64,000 nt of DNA from assembly GCA_036490515.1 (NCBI GenBank), contig DASXDU010000001.1:124001-188000 (forward strand). Reading direction: 5' to 3'. The notes beneath the pieces are model-generated. The model made no database searches. It saw only the letters and a program-made list of their open reading frames with translations, and was not told the DNA's origin. How positions within the stretch are numbered: position 1 is the stretch's first letter; each line of letters opens with the position of its first letter. This document shows positions 7,885 through 16,167 of this stretch, one piece after another. The position numbers were made by a program, and so were the translations under genes. The stretch is from Palsa-1150 sp036490515. GTDB lineage: Bacteria > Myxococcota_A > Polyangia > Polyangiales > Polyangiaceae.

Positions 7885-9423
7885 ATGGCGGCCCCTCTCG
7901 CGACCGTGGGCCGCTACGCGTTGCGCCACGAGATCGCTTCCGGCGGGATGGCCGTGGTCCACCTCGGCCGGCTCGTCGGGCCGGCCGGGTTCTCGCGCAC
8001 GGTCGCGATCAAGCGCCTCCATCCGCACCTGGCGCGCAACCCCGAGTTCGTGGCCATGTTCCTCGACGAGGCGCGGCTTGCGGCCCGGATCCGGCACCCC
8101 AACGTCGTGTCCACGCTCGACGTCGTGGCGACGGAGGGTGAGCTCTTCGTCGTCATGGAGTACGTGCCGGGGGACTCGCTCGCGCGCCTCCTCCGCGCCG
8201 CGTCCGATCGAGGCGAGAAGACGCCGCTCTCCGTCGCGGCCTCGATCATGGTCAACGTCCTCCACGGCCTGCACGCGGCGCACGAGGCCTGCGACGAGAA
8301 CGGGCAACCGCTCCAGCTCGTCCACCGCGACGTCTCGCCGCACAACGTCCTCGTGGGGACCGACGGGCAGGCGCACGTCATCGACTTCGGCGTGGCAAAG
8401 GCGATTGGCCGCGCGCAGGTCACGCGCGAGGGCCAGCTCAAGGGCAAGCTCGCCTACATGGCGCCCGAACAGGTCAAGGGACACAAGGTCGATCGCCGCG
8501 CGGACGTGTTCGGCGCCGCCGTCGTCTTCTGGGAGATGCTCACCGGCGAGCGGCTCTTCGACGGCGCCGACGAGGGAGAGATCTACGGCAAGGTCGTCCG
8601 CGGCGAGGTGCGGCGGCCGAGCAAGGTGGTGCGCGGCCTCGATCGCAAGGCGGACTCCATCGTCCTCCGTGGGCTCGCGCGGAGCGTGGCGCGCCGGTAC
8701 GAGACGGCGCGCGCGATGGCACTCGCCATCGAGACCTCGCTCCCCCTGGCCACCCCCTCGCAGGTCGGCCACTGGGTCGAGACGCTGACGGCCGACCTGC
8801 TGGCCGAGCGGCGGCGCCAGATCGCCGAGATCGAGCGAGAGACCGACGGCGCCGACGGCGGAACGGCGATTCGCATGGCTCGGCTGAAGGACCCGAACCT
8901 GAACGTGGCGACGTCGCCCGGCGCCCGCCTCGCCTTCGACGAGGTGTCCATCTCCGCGACGCGACCCGAGGGCCGCGCCCCGGAGGAGGCCATGTTCACG
9001 GACACGTCGCTCGTCGCGTCCGAGCCGCAGGCACCACGCCGCTCGGGGCGACGTACGGGGATCCTCGGCGTGGCGAGCGTGCTCGTCCTGGCCACTGCCG
9101 TGGCAGGCACCGTCCTCCTGTTCCGGAGCGAATCCGTCGGCCCCGCCGCCTCCCTCGCGACCGCGTCCGTGCCGCCCGTCTCGACGCCCGCCGCGTCGGC
9201 GTCCGTGGTTCCTTTCGTCCCACCGCCTCCCGATCCGCCGCCGTCCGTCGCCTCGAGCACACCCGTCGTCTCGCCGACCGATCTACCGGAGGCTCCGCCT
9301 GCACCCGTCACTCCGCGGTCCTTCCCGGTGCGCCGCGCGCAGCCGTCCGTCTCGTGCAACCCGCCGTACACGATCGACGCGAACGGCTACAAGAAGTACA
9401 AACGCGAGTGCGCGAACTGGTAG
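7885..9423 (+). CDS. membrane-anchored Ser/Thr protein kinase
   Basis: The N-terminal ~280 residues form a eukaryote-like kinase: ATP-binding lysine in VAIKRLHPH (about residue 42), catalytic loop HRDVSPHN (about 147-154), DFGVAKA, and the activation segment ending in YMAPEQ. The HRDVSPHN variant is common in myxobacterial Pkn kinases. A juxtamembrane region leads to one transmembrane helix near residues 392-412 (ILGVASVLVLATAVAGTVLLF). Outside it is a Pro/Ser/Val-rich stretch and a short basic tail with two cysteines. It is divergent from the FHA activator and sits directly upstream of two exported proteins, so it may link an envelope signal to sigma-54 transcription. Confidence 0.93.
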   Translation: MAAPLATVGRYALRHEIASGGMAVVHLGRLVGPAGFSRTVAIKRLHPHLARNPEFVAMFLDEARLAARIRHPNVVSTLDVVATEGELFVVMEYVPGDSLARLLRAASDRGEKTPLSVAASIMVNVLHGLHAAHEACDENGQPLQLVHRDVSPHNVLVGTDGQAHVIDFGVAKAIGRAQVTREGQLKGKLAYMAPEQVKGHKVDRRADVFGAAVVFWEMLTGERLFDGADEGEIYGKVVRGEVRRPSKVVRGLDRKADSIVLRGLARSVARRYETARAMALAIETSLPLATPSQVGHWVETLTADLLAERRRQIAEIERETDGADGGTAIRMARLKDPNLNVATSPGARLAFDEVSISATRPEGRAPEEAMFTDTSLVASEPQAPRRSGRRTGILGVASVLVLATAVAGTVLLFRSESVGPAASLATASVPPVSTPAASASVVPFVPPPPDPPPSVASSTPVVSPTDLPEAPPAPVTPRSFPVRRAQPSVSCNPPYTIDANGYKKYKRECANW

Positions 9424-9434
9424 GGCGTGACGCC

Positions 9435-10373
9435 ATGAAGGCGGAGGCAGCGAATCGACTCGGCAGGTGGTCGGTGGCGGGCTTGCTCGCGCTCGCCCTC
9501 GTGTCCGCGTCGGCCGGAGCGACCGCCCAGAGCGACACCGCCCCGCCCACGGTCGATCAGTGCTTCACCGCCGCGGAGCGTGCGCAGCCCCTCATGAAGC
9601 AGAGGAAGCTCCGCGAAGCGCAGCGTTACCTGCAGACGTGCGCTCGCGAGGAGTGTCCTCGCGCGGCGCGCAAGGACTGCAAGGCCTGGCTCGACGACGT
9701 CTCGGCGGCCGTACCCACGGTGGTCTTCGTCGCGCGCGAGGAGCGGGCGAGCGGGGCTTCGGTCGCCATCGAGGACGTGCGCGTGTCGGTCGACGGCGAG
9801 GTCGCGGTCGCGTCCCGCATCGACGGCGCGGTCCCCATCGATCCCGGCGTCCACACGCTGCGATTCGAGCACCCCGGGTTCGAGCCCGTCGAGCAACGCA
9901 TCGACGTGCGCGAGGGCGAGCGCGATCGCCAGGTCGACGTGGTCTTCCGGGCGGCGCCCGCGCGGGCGCCTGCGCCGTCCTCGACCGAGCCCCCGCCGGT
10001 GGGGAACGAGGAACCCCCGTCGCACGCAATACCCGCCGAGCCGACGTCCGTTCCGGCGCTCGCCTGGGGGCTCGGCGCGGGCGCCGTCGTCGCTTTCGGC
10101 GTGGGTCTCACCATGGAGGCGATCGGCCTCTCGGCGCGAAGCCATCTCGCGAATACCTGCCAGCCCGACCGCTCGTGCAGCGCCTCCGACGTCGACTCCG
10201 CCCGTACGCGCGTCGCCGTGGGAGACGTCGCGCTCGGCGTCGGTGCCCTCCTCTTCGCCGGTGCCGCGTACGTCTACTTCACGAACGAGCCGTCCCGTTC
10301 GACCCGCGCCGTCCACCTGCGCGTCGGGCCGATGGTCGGAGGCGTCGGCGCCGGCATCGAGGGGGCACTTTGA
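9435..10373 (+). CDS. exported PEGA-like repeat protein
   Basis: The ATG at 9435, 12 bp after the kinase stop, gives 312 residues. An N-terminal hydrophobic signal (VAGLLALALVSASAGATAQ) is followed by a Cys-containing helical segment (CFTAAERAQPLMKQRKLREA, with a Cys pair further on). Next is a PEGA-like beta segment in which VRVSVDGEVAVASRIDG leads to VPIDPGVHTLRFEHPG. After a Pro-rich linker there are two hydrophobic segments (LGAGAVVAFGVGLTMEAIG and VALGVGALLFAGAAYVYF). Proteins of this layout often follow Pkn kinases in myxobacteria. A supporting role in the kinase operon is inferred from position only. Confidence 0.7.
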   Translation: MKAEAANRLGRWSVAGLLALALVSASAGATAQSDTAPPTVDQCFTAAERAQPLMKQRKLREAQRYLQTCAREECPRAARKDCKAWLDDVSAAVPTVVFVAREERASGASVAIEDVRVSVDGEVAVASRIDGAVPIDPGVHTLRFEHPGFEPVEQRIDVREGERDRQVDVVFRAAPARAPAPSSTEPPPVGNEEPPSHAIPAEPTSVPALAWGLGAGAVVAFGVGLTMEAIGLSARSHLANTCQPDRSCSASDVDSARTRVAVGDVALGVGALLFAGAAYVYFTNEPSRSTRAVHLRVGPMVGGVGAGIEGAL

Positions 10374-11446
10374 CCCGTCGCGCTCTCCTTCTGGTGCCCA
10401 TGGCCTTGCTCGTCGCACCCGCCGGCGGCTGTTCGGTGCTGCTCGACTGGAACGACTTCAGCGGAGGGATCGCTGCGGGCGACGACGGCGGTCCGGGCTC
10501 GGACGCGAAGGACGACGCCGAAGGCGGAGGGGACGCGGCGATTGACGGGGCCGGGACGGACGCACCGCCGGAGGGGGCGCCCACGACGTGCAGCAGCGGG
10601 ATGCAGTGTGTGGCGGCGCCGCCGTCGGGCTGGACGGGCCCCGTGGCCCTCTATGCGGCCGCCTCGACGGCGGGGAGTGCGCCCGCGTGTGGGACCGGGT
10701 TCTCGTCGAAGGCGGCCTTCGACGGCAATGGCGGGAACCTCACGGCCGCGTCGCCGACCTGTTCGCCCTGCGGTTGCGGGACGGCTTCTGGCGAGGTGTG
10801 CAACGGGCCGCTCATGACGTTCTACATCGACGGGAGCTGCACGGAGACCATCCCCGTCGACGGTACCCTCACGGTGACCACCACGTGCAACGCCGCCAAC
10901 CCGCTCGCTGCGTCCGTCACGGTCGCCGGCCCGACGGTGAGCAGCGGCACGTGCGGCGCGACGGGAGGCGCCGCGACGCTGCCCGCCGCCGTCTGGGACC
11001 AGACCGCGCGCGCGTGCGCTCCCTCGTCGCCGGTGGGGCCTGCCGACTGCGCCGGCGGGCAGGTATGCATGCCCGCTTCTTCGTCGCCATTCTCGTCGGG
11101 CGCCTGCGTCTGGCAGGCGGGCACGGCGACCGGCTGTCCGGCGGGGTACCCGACCGGCCCGCAGGTCTTCTACTCCGGCGTCGCCGACCAGCGTGGGTGC
11201 ACGGCCTGCCAGTGCTCGCCGTCTTCGGGTGCGACCTGCATGGTTTCCACCCCCGCCATCGAGAGCTGCGAGGACGGGACGACGTTCGACGCCCCGAGCG
11301 CCTGCGCCCCCATCAATACCGTCGAGGAGGTCAAACTCACGGCGAACATGACGTTGACCCCCGGGACCTGCGGCGTCGCCGGCGGCGGTGCCCCGACGGG
11401 GACAGCCACCCCCTCCGGCGCGACCTCCTTCTGCTGCGCGCCGTAG
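10370..11446 (+). CDS. cysteine-rich lipoprotein
   Basis: The TTG start overlaps the preceding TGA (TTGA), giving 358 residues. The signal LLLVPMALLVAPAGGC ends in a lipobox Cys. An Asp/Gly/Ala-rich spacer (DDGGPGSDAKDDAEGGGDAA) leads to a Cys-rich body with several short CxxC-like groups (CSPCGCG, CTACQC) and a final FCCAP. It is probably the third member of the kinase-PEGA operon. No enzyme motif was found, and a surface or spore-coat structural role is a guess. Confidence 0.72.
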   Translation: MTRRALLLVPMALLVAPAGGCSVLLDWNDFSGGIAAGDDGGPGSDAKDDAEGGGDAAIDGAGTDAPPEGAPTTCSSGMQCVAAPPSGWTGPVALYAAASTAGSAPACGTGFSSKAAFDGNGGNLTAASPTCSPCGCGTASGEVCNGPLMTFYIDGSCTETIPVDGTLTVTTTCNAANPLAASVTVAGPTVSSGTCGATGGAATLPAAVWDQTARACAPSSPVGPADCAGGQVCMPASSSPFSSGACVWQAGTATGCPAGYPTGPQVFYSGVADQRGCTACQCSPSSGATCMVSTPAIESCEDGTTFDAPSACAPINTVEEVKLTANMTLTPGTCGVAGGGAPTGTATPSGATSFCCAP

Positions 11447-11470
11447 CGCGCTCTCGAGGCGGCCGCGTCC

Positions 11471-11512
11471 AAGTTGTCCCCGCGCCGTACAACTTGTCCC
11501 TCGCAGGGACAA
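11471..11512. repeat. three TTGTCCC copies, two forming a hairpin
   Basis: AAGTTGTCCC (11471-11480) is followed by AACTTGTCCC (11491-11500). After a 5-nt loop comes the reverse complement GGGACAA (11506-11512), so 11494-11512 can fold into a perfect 7-bp stem. The 170-bp gap it lies in separates two lipoprotein genes. It could be a terminator for the upstream operon or an operator for the downstream gene. Confidence 0.4.
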
Positions 11513-11616
11513 CCCGTACGTATTCCCCTCAGCCCCTGGACTCCTGGAGGACCAGGAAACCACGCGTGAATCCACCGAGACCGCCGTGGCATGTCCCGTG
11601 CTGAAGGGGCTCGTCC

Positions 11617-12048
11617 ATGAGCCTCTCCGGACTCCGCACCGTCTCCGTGCTCTCCATCCTCGGGGGTGTGTTCCTCATGGCCTGCGGGGCCAGCGACGGC
11701 GGGGACGGGTTCGGCCTCGGAGACGACGGAGGTGTCTCGTCGAGCTCCGGTTCGGGCTCGAGCTCCGGGAGCGGCCAGCGCGATAGCGGGTACGGAAGCT
11801 CCAGCGGCTCGTCGAGCTCCGGCTCGAGCTCCGGTGTCGAGGAGGACTCGGGCAGCACCAGCAGCAGCGGCGGTACGAGCAGCAGCGGCGGCGGCACGTG
11901 CGGCGCCTGCACGACCGACTCCGAGTGCGAGAGCTCCTGCCCGCCGGTGCAGGGCGGCGGCACCAACTGCTGCGACGTCGGCTCCGGCGTCTGCTACGCG
12001 ACCACGCAAAACACCTGCCCGACGCCGTCGGACGGGGGCGTGGAATGA
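11617..12048 (+). CDS. serine-rich lipoprotein
   Basis: This protein of 143 residues starts MSLSGLRTVSVLSILGGVFLMAC, a lipoprotein signal with lipidation at the Cys. A low-complexity linker of Ser/Gly runs (SSSSGSGSSSGSG, SSSGGTSSSGGG) spans about residues 39-94. A small C-terminal Cys-knot-like domain follows, of the type CGACTTDSEC, CCDVGSGVC, CPTPSDGG. This arrangement is typical of myxobacterial surface lipoproteins of unknown function. It stands alone or shares an operon only with a doubtful small ORF. Confidence 0.75.
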   Translation: MSLSGLRTVSVLSILGGVFLMACGASDGGDGFGLGDDGGVSSSSGSGSSSGSGQRDSGYGSSSGSSSSGSSSGVEEDSGSTSSSGGTSSSGGGTCGACTTDSECESSCPPVQGGGTNCCDVGSGVCYATTQNTCPTPSDGGVE

Positions 12049-12242
12049 GCTTGCTGCTCTCGGGGTACGGGGACGGACGGCAGGCGCCGAGCCTCCAGAC
12101 CGCGGTGGGCGCCGGGCGCGCGACCGTCCAGGAAGCGCTCGACTCCTTCCGCCACGACTACGCGCCGGTGCTCCGGATCCTCGTGCCGCGACGGCGAGCG
12201 CGGCGCGCCGAGCCCCAGTCGCCCTTCCTCAAGCAACGCTGA
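12045..12242 (+). CDS. doubtful small ORF (65 aa)
   Basis: The ATG overlaps the stop of the serine-rich lipoprotein (ATGA), the coupling style common in this window. The product, MSLLLSGYGDGRQAP to AEPQSPFLKQR, shows no domain I recognise, and its last 14 bp overlap the end of the convergent GMC oxidoreductase gene. The overlapping start is the only support; it may be chance coding potential in GC-rich DNA. Confidence 0.25.
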   Translation: MSLLLSGYGDGRQAPSLQTAVGAGRATVQEALDSFRHDYAPVLRILVPRRRARRAEPQSPFLKQR

Positions 12243-13899
12243 CGCTCGGCGAGGGAGACGTCCGCCCCGCGGCCGCACGCACGCCGGTCGTGGCCCGGAC
12301 CACGTCCGCCGCACGCTCGCCGATCATGATCGACGGCGCGTTCGTGTTGCCTCCGACGATGGTCGGCATGATCGACGCGTCCGCGACGCGCAGCCCCTCG
12401 ATCCCCCGCACCCGCAGCTCCGGGTCGACGACCGCGTCGGCGCCGAGCCCCATCTTGCAGGTGCCGACGGGGTGGTAGATCGTCTTCGCGTACAGCCGGA
12501 TGGCCGCGCGGATCTCCGCCTCGGTTCGCGCCTTCGTTCCCGGGGTCGCCTCCCCTCGCAGGAACGGCGCGAGGGCACGCGACGCGGCGATGTCGCGGGC
12601 CATCTCGAACGCGCGCACGAGCGTCTTCATGTCGGCGTCGTCGGAGAGGTAGCGCGGGTCGATGTCGGGCGACTCGAGGGGATCAGCCGAGCGGAGCCGG
12701 ACCGTCCCTCGGCTGCGCGGGTAGATGAGACCCGGCAGGATCGTGAACGAGTGCTCCTTGCTGATTGCGGGATCGTCCGGACCGTCGTCGTTCGGCTCGG
12801 GGTACGCCCAGGGGATCGAGTGGAACTGGAGATCGGGGATGGGGCGCGACGCGTCGCTCTTCACGAAGGCGCCGCCCTCGAGGAACGTCTTGCCGAACCA
12901 GCCCTTCCCGAAGAGGTACTCGTCGAGCATCCCCTTGAAGAAGTGCCCCGGCGTGCTGCGGTGCCCCGTGTCCTTGGTCGCGCGGTAGCGCAGGGGGCAC
13001 ATCAGGTGGTCCTGCAGGTTCCTCCCCACCCCCGGCACGTCGCACACCGGAGTGATCCCGAGCGCCCGAAGGTCGTCGGCGGGGCCGATGCCCGAGAGCA
13101 TCAGGATCTGCGGTGACCCGATGACGCCTGCGGAGAGGATCACCTCGCGCTCCACGCGCGCCTCGTGCACGGCGCCGCCCTGGACGTATCGTGCGCCGCG
13201 CACCCGGCCGCGTTCCACGACCAGCCCCACCACCGTCGCCCCGGAGACGACCGTCACGTTCGGGCGCTTGGACGCGGGGTGCAGAAACGCGACTGCGGCG
13301 CTCGAACGCATGCGATCGCGGCACGTCATCTGGAAGGTGCTCGCGCCCTCCTGCGACGGGCCGTTGAAGTCCTCGATGCGTGGGACGCCGCAGGTCTCGG
13401 CGATCGCGTGGACGAACGCCTCGGAGACCGGACTGATGCCTTCCTGGCGCGTGACCTGGAGCGGCCCGCTGCCGCCGTGGAACTCGGATTCGCCGTCCTC
13501 GTGGCACTCCGACTTCTTGAAGTACGGCAGGACGTCGGCGTAGCTCCAGCCAGCGCAGCCCGAGGCTGCCCAGTCGTCGTAATTCTTGCGGTTGCCGCGG
13601 ACGTAGAGCATCCCGTTCACGGTGCTGCAGCCGCCGAGGATCTTCCCGCGCGTCCACGGCATGCGCCGGCCGTCCAAGTGCTCCTGCGGCGTCGTACGGT
13701 AGCCCCAGTCGGCGCGCTTCTTCAGGCGCGGCACCTGGTAGACGATCGCGAGCATCCCTGGCTTGCGGAAGAGGGGAGACGCGTCGCTGCCGCCCGCTTC
13801 GACGACGAGGACGCGCACCGAGGGGTCTTCGCCGAGACGACTGGCGAGAACGCAGCCGGCGGAGCCGGCGCCGAGGATGACGTAGTCGTAGCTGGCCAT
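12229..13899 (-). CDS. GMC-family FAD alcohol dehydrogenase/oxidase
   Basis: This 556-residue GMC oxidoreductase has the N-terminal dinucleotide fold VILGAGSAGCVLASRLGED with VLVVEAGG, the GMC motif around MPWTRGKILGGCSTVNGMLYVRG, and the C-terminal active-site pair: His in YHPVGTCKMG and Asn in GGNTNAPSIMIGERAAD. It is closest in style to choline-dehydrogenase-like alcohol dehydrogenases. A KstR-type operator lies 17 bp upstream of ATG 13899, so it should be induced with the steroid genes. It may oxidise a sterol 3-hydroxyl or a side-chain alcohol. A longer frame to 13923 would start inside the operator and was not used. The substrate is inferred from context only. Confidence 0.88.
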   Translation of the reverse strand: MASYDYVILGAGSAGCVLASRLGEDPSVRVLVVEAGGSDASPLFRKPGMLAIVYQVPRLKKRADWGYRTTPQEHLDGRRMPWTRGKILGGCSTVNGMLYVRGNRKNYDDWAASGCAGWSYADVLPYFKKSECHEDGESEFHGGSGPLQVTRQEGISPVSEAFVHAIAETCGVPRIEDFNGPSQEGASTFQMTCRDRMRSSAAVAFLHPASKRPNVTVVSGATVVGLVVERGRVRGARYVQGGAVHEARVEREVILSAGVIGSPQILMLSGIGPADDLRALGITPVCDVPGVGRNLQDHLMCPLRYRATKDTGHRSTPGHFFKGMLDEYLFGKGWFGKTFLEGGAFVKSDASRPIPDLQFHSIPWAYPEPNDDGPDDPAISKEHSFTILPGLIYPRSRGTVRLRSADPLESPDIDPRYLSDDADMKTLVRAFEMARDIAASRALAPFLRGEATPGTKARTEAEIRAAIRLYAKTIYHPVGTCKMGLGADAVVDPELRVRGIEGLRVADASIMPTIVGGNTNAPSIMIGERAADVVRATTGVRAAAGRTSPSPSVSVA

Positions 13900-13915
13900 G
13901 GCCCCGAGACCGGAG

Positions 13916-13929
13916 TAGAACACGTTCTA
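13916..13929. promoter_or_regulatory. KstR-type operator, copy 2 (divergent)
   Basis: TAGAACACGTTCTA is a near-perfect palindrome fitting TnnAACnnGTTnnA. It lies 17 bp from the GMC oxidoreductase start (minus strand) and 17 bp from the first acyl-CoA dehydrogenase start (plus strand), so one site should control both directions. Confidence 0.85.
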
Positions 13930-13945
13930 TTCCGGACCGTCCACC

Positions 13946-15016
13946 ATGAACTTCTCCCTCGCCGCCGAGCAGACGGAGCTCCAGCGCAGCGCGCGCCGCT
14001 TCTTTGCGTCCCGCTGCACGAGCGCGGACGTGCGCGCCGCGATGGCGAGCGAACGCGGGTGGGACGAAGGCGCGTGGAGCTCCGCGTGCGAGCTCGGGTG
14101 GGCTTCGCTCGCGTCGCTCGGATGGGTGGAGCTCTGCGTCGTGATGGAGGAGGCGGGCCGCTCGCTCGCCTGCGTCCCTCTCTTCTCGAACGTGTGTCTC
14201 GCCGCCAACGCCCTGCGCGCTGCTGCTCGCCTCGAGACGAGCGACGCGCTCGATCGCATCGAGTCGGGGAGCGCGCTCGGCACGCTCGTCGCGGGAGCGG
14301 ACATTCGAGCGCGGCAGGACGGCGCAGAGTGCGTGCTGGACGGAGAAGCGCTCCACGTCGTCGACGGGCACACGGCGGACGTCCTGGTGGTGGCCGTCCC
14401 CGACGGGAGCGAGGGGCTCTACGTGGTCGACGCGGGCGCGGTGGGCGTCGTGCGGCGGAAGGTCCCGACTCTGGACGAGACGCGCTCGCTCGCATCGGTG
14501 ACGCTCCGCGGCGTCCGTGTTCCCGTCGCGAACCACATCGGCGACCGGGCCGCGGTCGCCCGCGCCGTCCACCGGGCCGCGGTTGCCCTGGCGGCCGAAT
14601 CGCTGGGCGGCGCCGAGCGCTGCCTCGACGCCGCGACCGAGTACGCCAAGACGCGCGTCCAGTTCGGGCGTCCCATCGGCTCCTTCCAGGCCGTCAAGCA
14701 CCGCCTCGCCGACATGCTCGTCGTCGTCGAGACGGCGCGCTCCGCGGTCCTCTGGGCGGCCTCCGTCGCGGACACCGACGACCTCGACGAGCTCGCGGTC
14801 GCCGCGCCGCTCGCGAGGTCCTACGCCACCGAGGCGTTCTTCCGCTGCGCGGCCGACAGCCTGCAGATCCACGGGGGGATCGGCTTCACCTGGGAGCACG
14901 ATGCGCACCTCTTCCTCAAGCGGGCGCGCGCCTCGCTCTCGCTCCTCGGCACCCCCGCCGACGATCGCGAGACAATCGCGTGTCTCGTCGTCGATACGGA
15001 GGCCGCGTGGACCTGA
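13946..15016 (+). CDS. acyl-CoA dehydrogenase, short steroid-type subunit
   Basis: With 356 residues it belongs to the shorter, divergent acyl-CoA dehydrogenases found in steroid clusters (FadE32/33- or FadE27/29-like). The C-terminal FAD-binding helical domain is clear: KTRVQFGRPIGSFQAVKHRLAD, then LQIHGGIGFTWEHDAHLFLKRA. The N-terminal half is weakly conserved. It overlaps the next gene, a longer FadE30-like dehydrogenase, by 10 bp. Steroid acyl-CoA dehydrogenases of Actinobacteria work as alpha2-beta2 heterotetramers made from adjacent genes, so this is probably the partner subunit. It is the first gene of an operon controlled by operator copy 2. Confidence 0.85.
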   Translation: MNFSLAAEQTELQRSARRFFASRCTSADVRAAMASERGWDEGAWSSACELGWASLASLGWVELCVVMEEAGRSLACVPLFSNVCLAANALRAAARLETSDALDRIESGSALGTLVAGADIRARQDGAECVLDGEALHVVDGHTADVLVVAVPDGSEGLYVVDAGAVGVVRRKVPTLDETRSLASVTLRGVRVPVANHIGDRAAVARAVHRAAVALAAESLGGAERCLDAATEYAKTRVQFGRPIGSFQAVKHRLADMLVVVETARSAVLWAASVADTDDLDELAVAAPLARSYATEAFFRCAADSLQIHGGIGFTWEHDAHLFLKRARASLSLLGTPADDRETIACLVVDTEAAWT

Positions 15017-16167
15017 CGTTCTCGCCGCGCGAGGAAGCGTTCCGCATCGAGGCGCGCCGGTGGCTCGCCGAGAGCCTCACGGGCCGGTTCGCGCCGCTGG
15101 TGGGCCGGGGCGGCCCCGGGGACGAGCATGAGCTTCTCGAAGGCCGTCTCGCGTGGGAGCGAAAGATGGGCGAGGACGGCTGGACGTGCCTCGCCTGGCC
15201 CCGGGAGCATGGCGGTCGCGGCGCGACGCTGGTCGAGCAGGTCGTCTTTCTCGAGGAGTACGCGCGGGCGCGTGCCCCCGGGCGCGTGGGCCACATCGGC
15301 GAGGGCCTGATCGGCCCGACGCTGCTCCTGTTCGGGACCGACGGGCAGAAGCGGCGCTTTCTTCCGCCGATCGCGCGCGGCACCGAGACCTGGTGTCAGG
15401 GGTACTCCGAGCCCAACGCGGGCAGCGATCTCGCGAACGTGCAGACGCGCGCGGAGCTCGTCGGCGGCGACTGGGTGGTGACGGGGCAGAAGATCTGGAC
15501 GTCGCATGCCCAGTGGGCGGACTGGTGCTTCGTCCTCTGCCGCACCGACGTCGTGGCGCCCAGGCACCGCGGTCTCTCCTATCTGCTCGTCCCGATGCGT
15601 CAGCCAGGGATCGAGGTGCGACCCATCCGTCAGATCACGGGCACGTCGGAGTTCAACGAGGTGTTCTTCGACGGCGCCCGGACGCCCCGCGAGCACGTCG
15701 TCGGCGAGGTGAACGGCGGCTGGCAGGTGGCCATGGCGACGCTCGCGTTCGAGCGCGGCGCGTCCACGCTGGGGCAGCAGCTCTCCTTCTCGAACGAGCT
15801 TCGCGCGATCGTCGAGACCGCCCGCGCAAGCGGCGCGGCGCGCGACCCGCTCGTCCGGCAGCGCATCGCGCAAGCGTGGATCGAGCTTCGCATCATGCGG
15901 CTGCACGCGCTCCGGACGCTTTCGTCCGCGCGGGACGGCAAGCTTCCGCGGGAGATCATGGTCTCGAAGCTCCACTGGTCGAACTGGCATCGCGGCCTCG
16001 GCGAGCTCGCGATGGACGTCCTCGGCGCCGCGGGGAACGTGAAGTCCCCGGAGAACGAGCTCCTGCACCGGCTCTTCTTGTTCTCGCGGGCCGACACCAT
16101 CTACGCGGGGTCGAGCGAGATCCAGCGCACCCTCATCGGCGAGCGCGCCCTGGGGCTCCCGCGATGA
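15007..16167 (+). CDS. fadE30: FadE30-like acyl-CoA dehydrogenase (HIP-CoA side chain)
   Basis: The GTG at 15007 gives 386 residues. Motifs match Mycobacterium FadE30 as I remember it: CQGYSEPNAGSDLANV, GQKIWTSHAQWADWCFV, ITGTSEFNEVFFDGAR, ATLAFERGASTLGQQ, and an end in YAGSSEIQRTLIGERALGLPR. FadE30 introduces the double bond into the propionyl side chain of HIP-CoA (the C/D-ring remnant) after FadD3 makes the thioester. The next gene is an Rv3559c-like SDR, the same neighbour as in M. tuberculosis. The ERG motif supplies the glutamate expected to act as catalytic base in this subgroup. Confidence 0.9.
   Translation: MDLTFSPREEAFRIEARRWLAESLTGRFAPLVGRGGPGDEHELLEGRLAWERKMGEDGWTCLAWPREHGGRGATLVEQVVFLEEYARARAPGRVGHIGEGLIGPTLLLFGTDGQKRRFLPPIARGTETWCQGYSEPNAGSDLANVQTRAELVGGDWVVTGQKIWTSHAQWADWCFVLCRTDVVAPRHRGLSYLLVPMRQPGIEVRPIRQITGTSEFNEVFFDGARTPREHVVGEVNGGWQVAMATLAFERGASTLGQQLSFSNELRAIVETARASGAARDPLVRQRIAQAWIELRIMRLHALRTLSSARDGKLPREIMVSKLHWSNWHRGLGELAMDVLGAAGNVKSPENELLHRLFLFSRADTIYAGSSEIQRTLIGERALGLPR

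Noticed and set aside
13165..15006. Long plus-strand frame upstream of the fadE30 start
   Set aside because: It is antisense to the GMC gene and out of frame with the first acyl-CoA dehydrogenase; only the part after GTG 15007 resembles a protein family.
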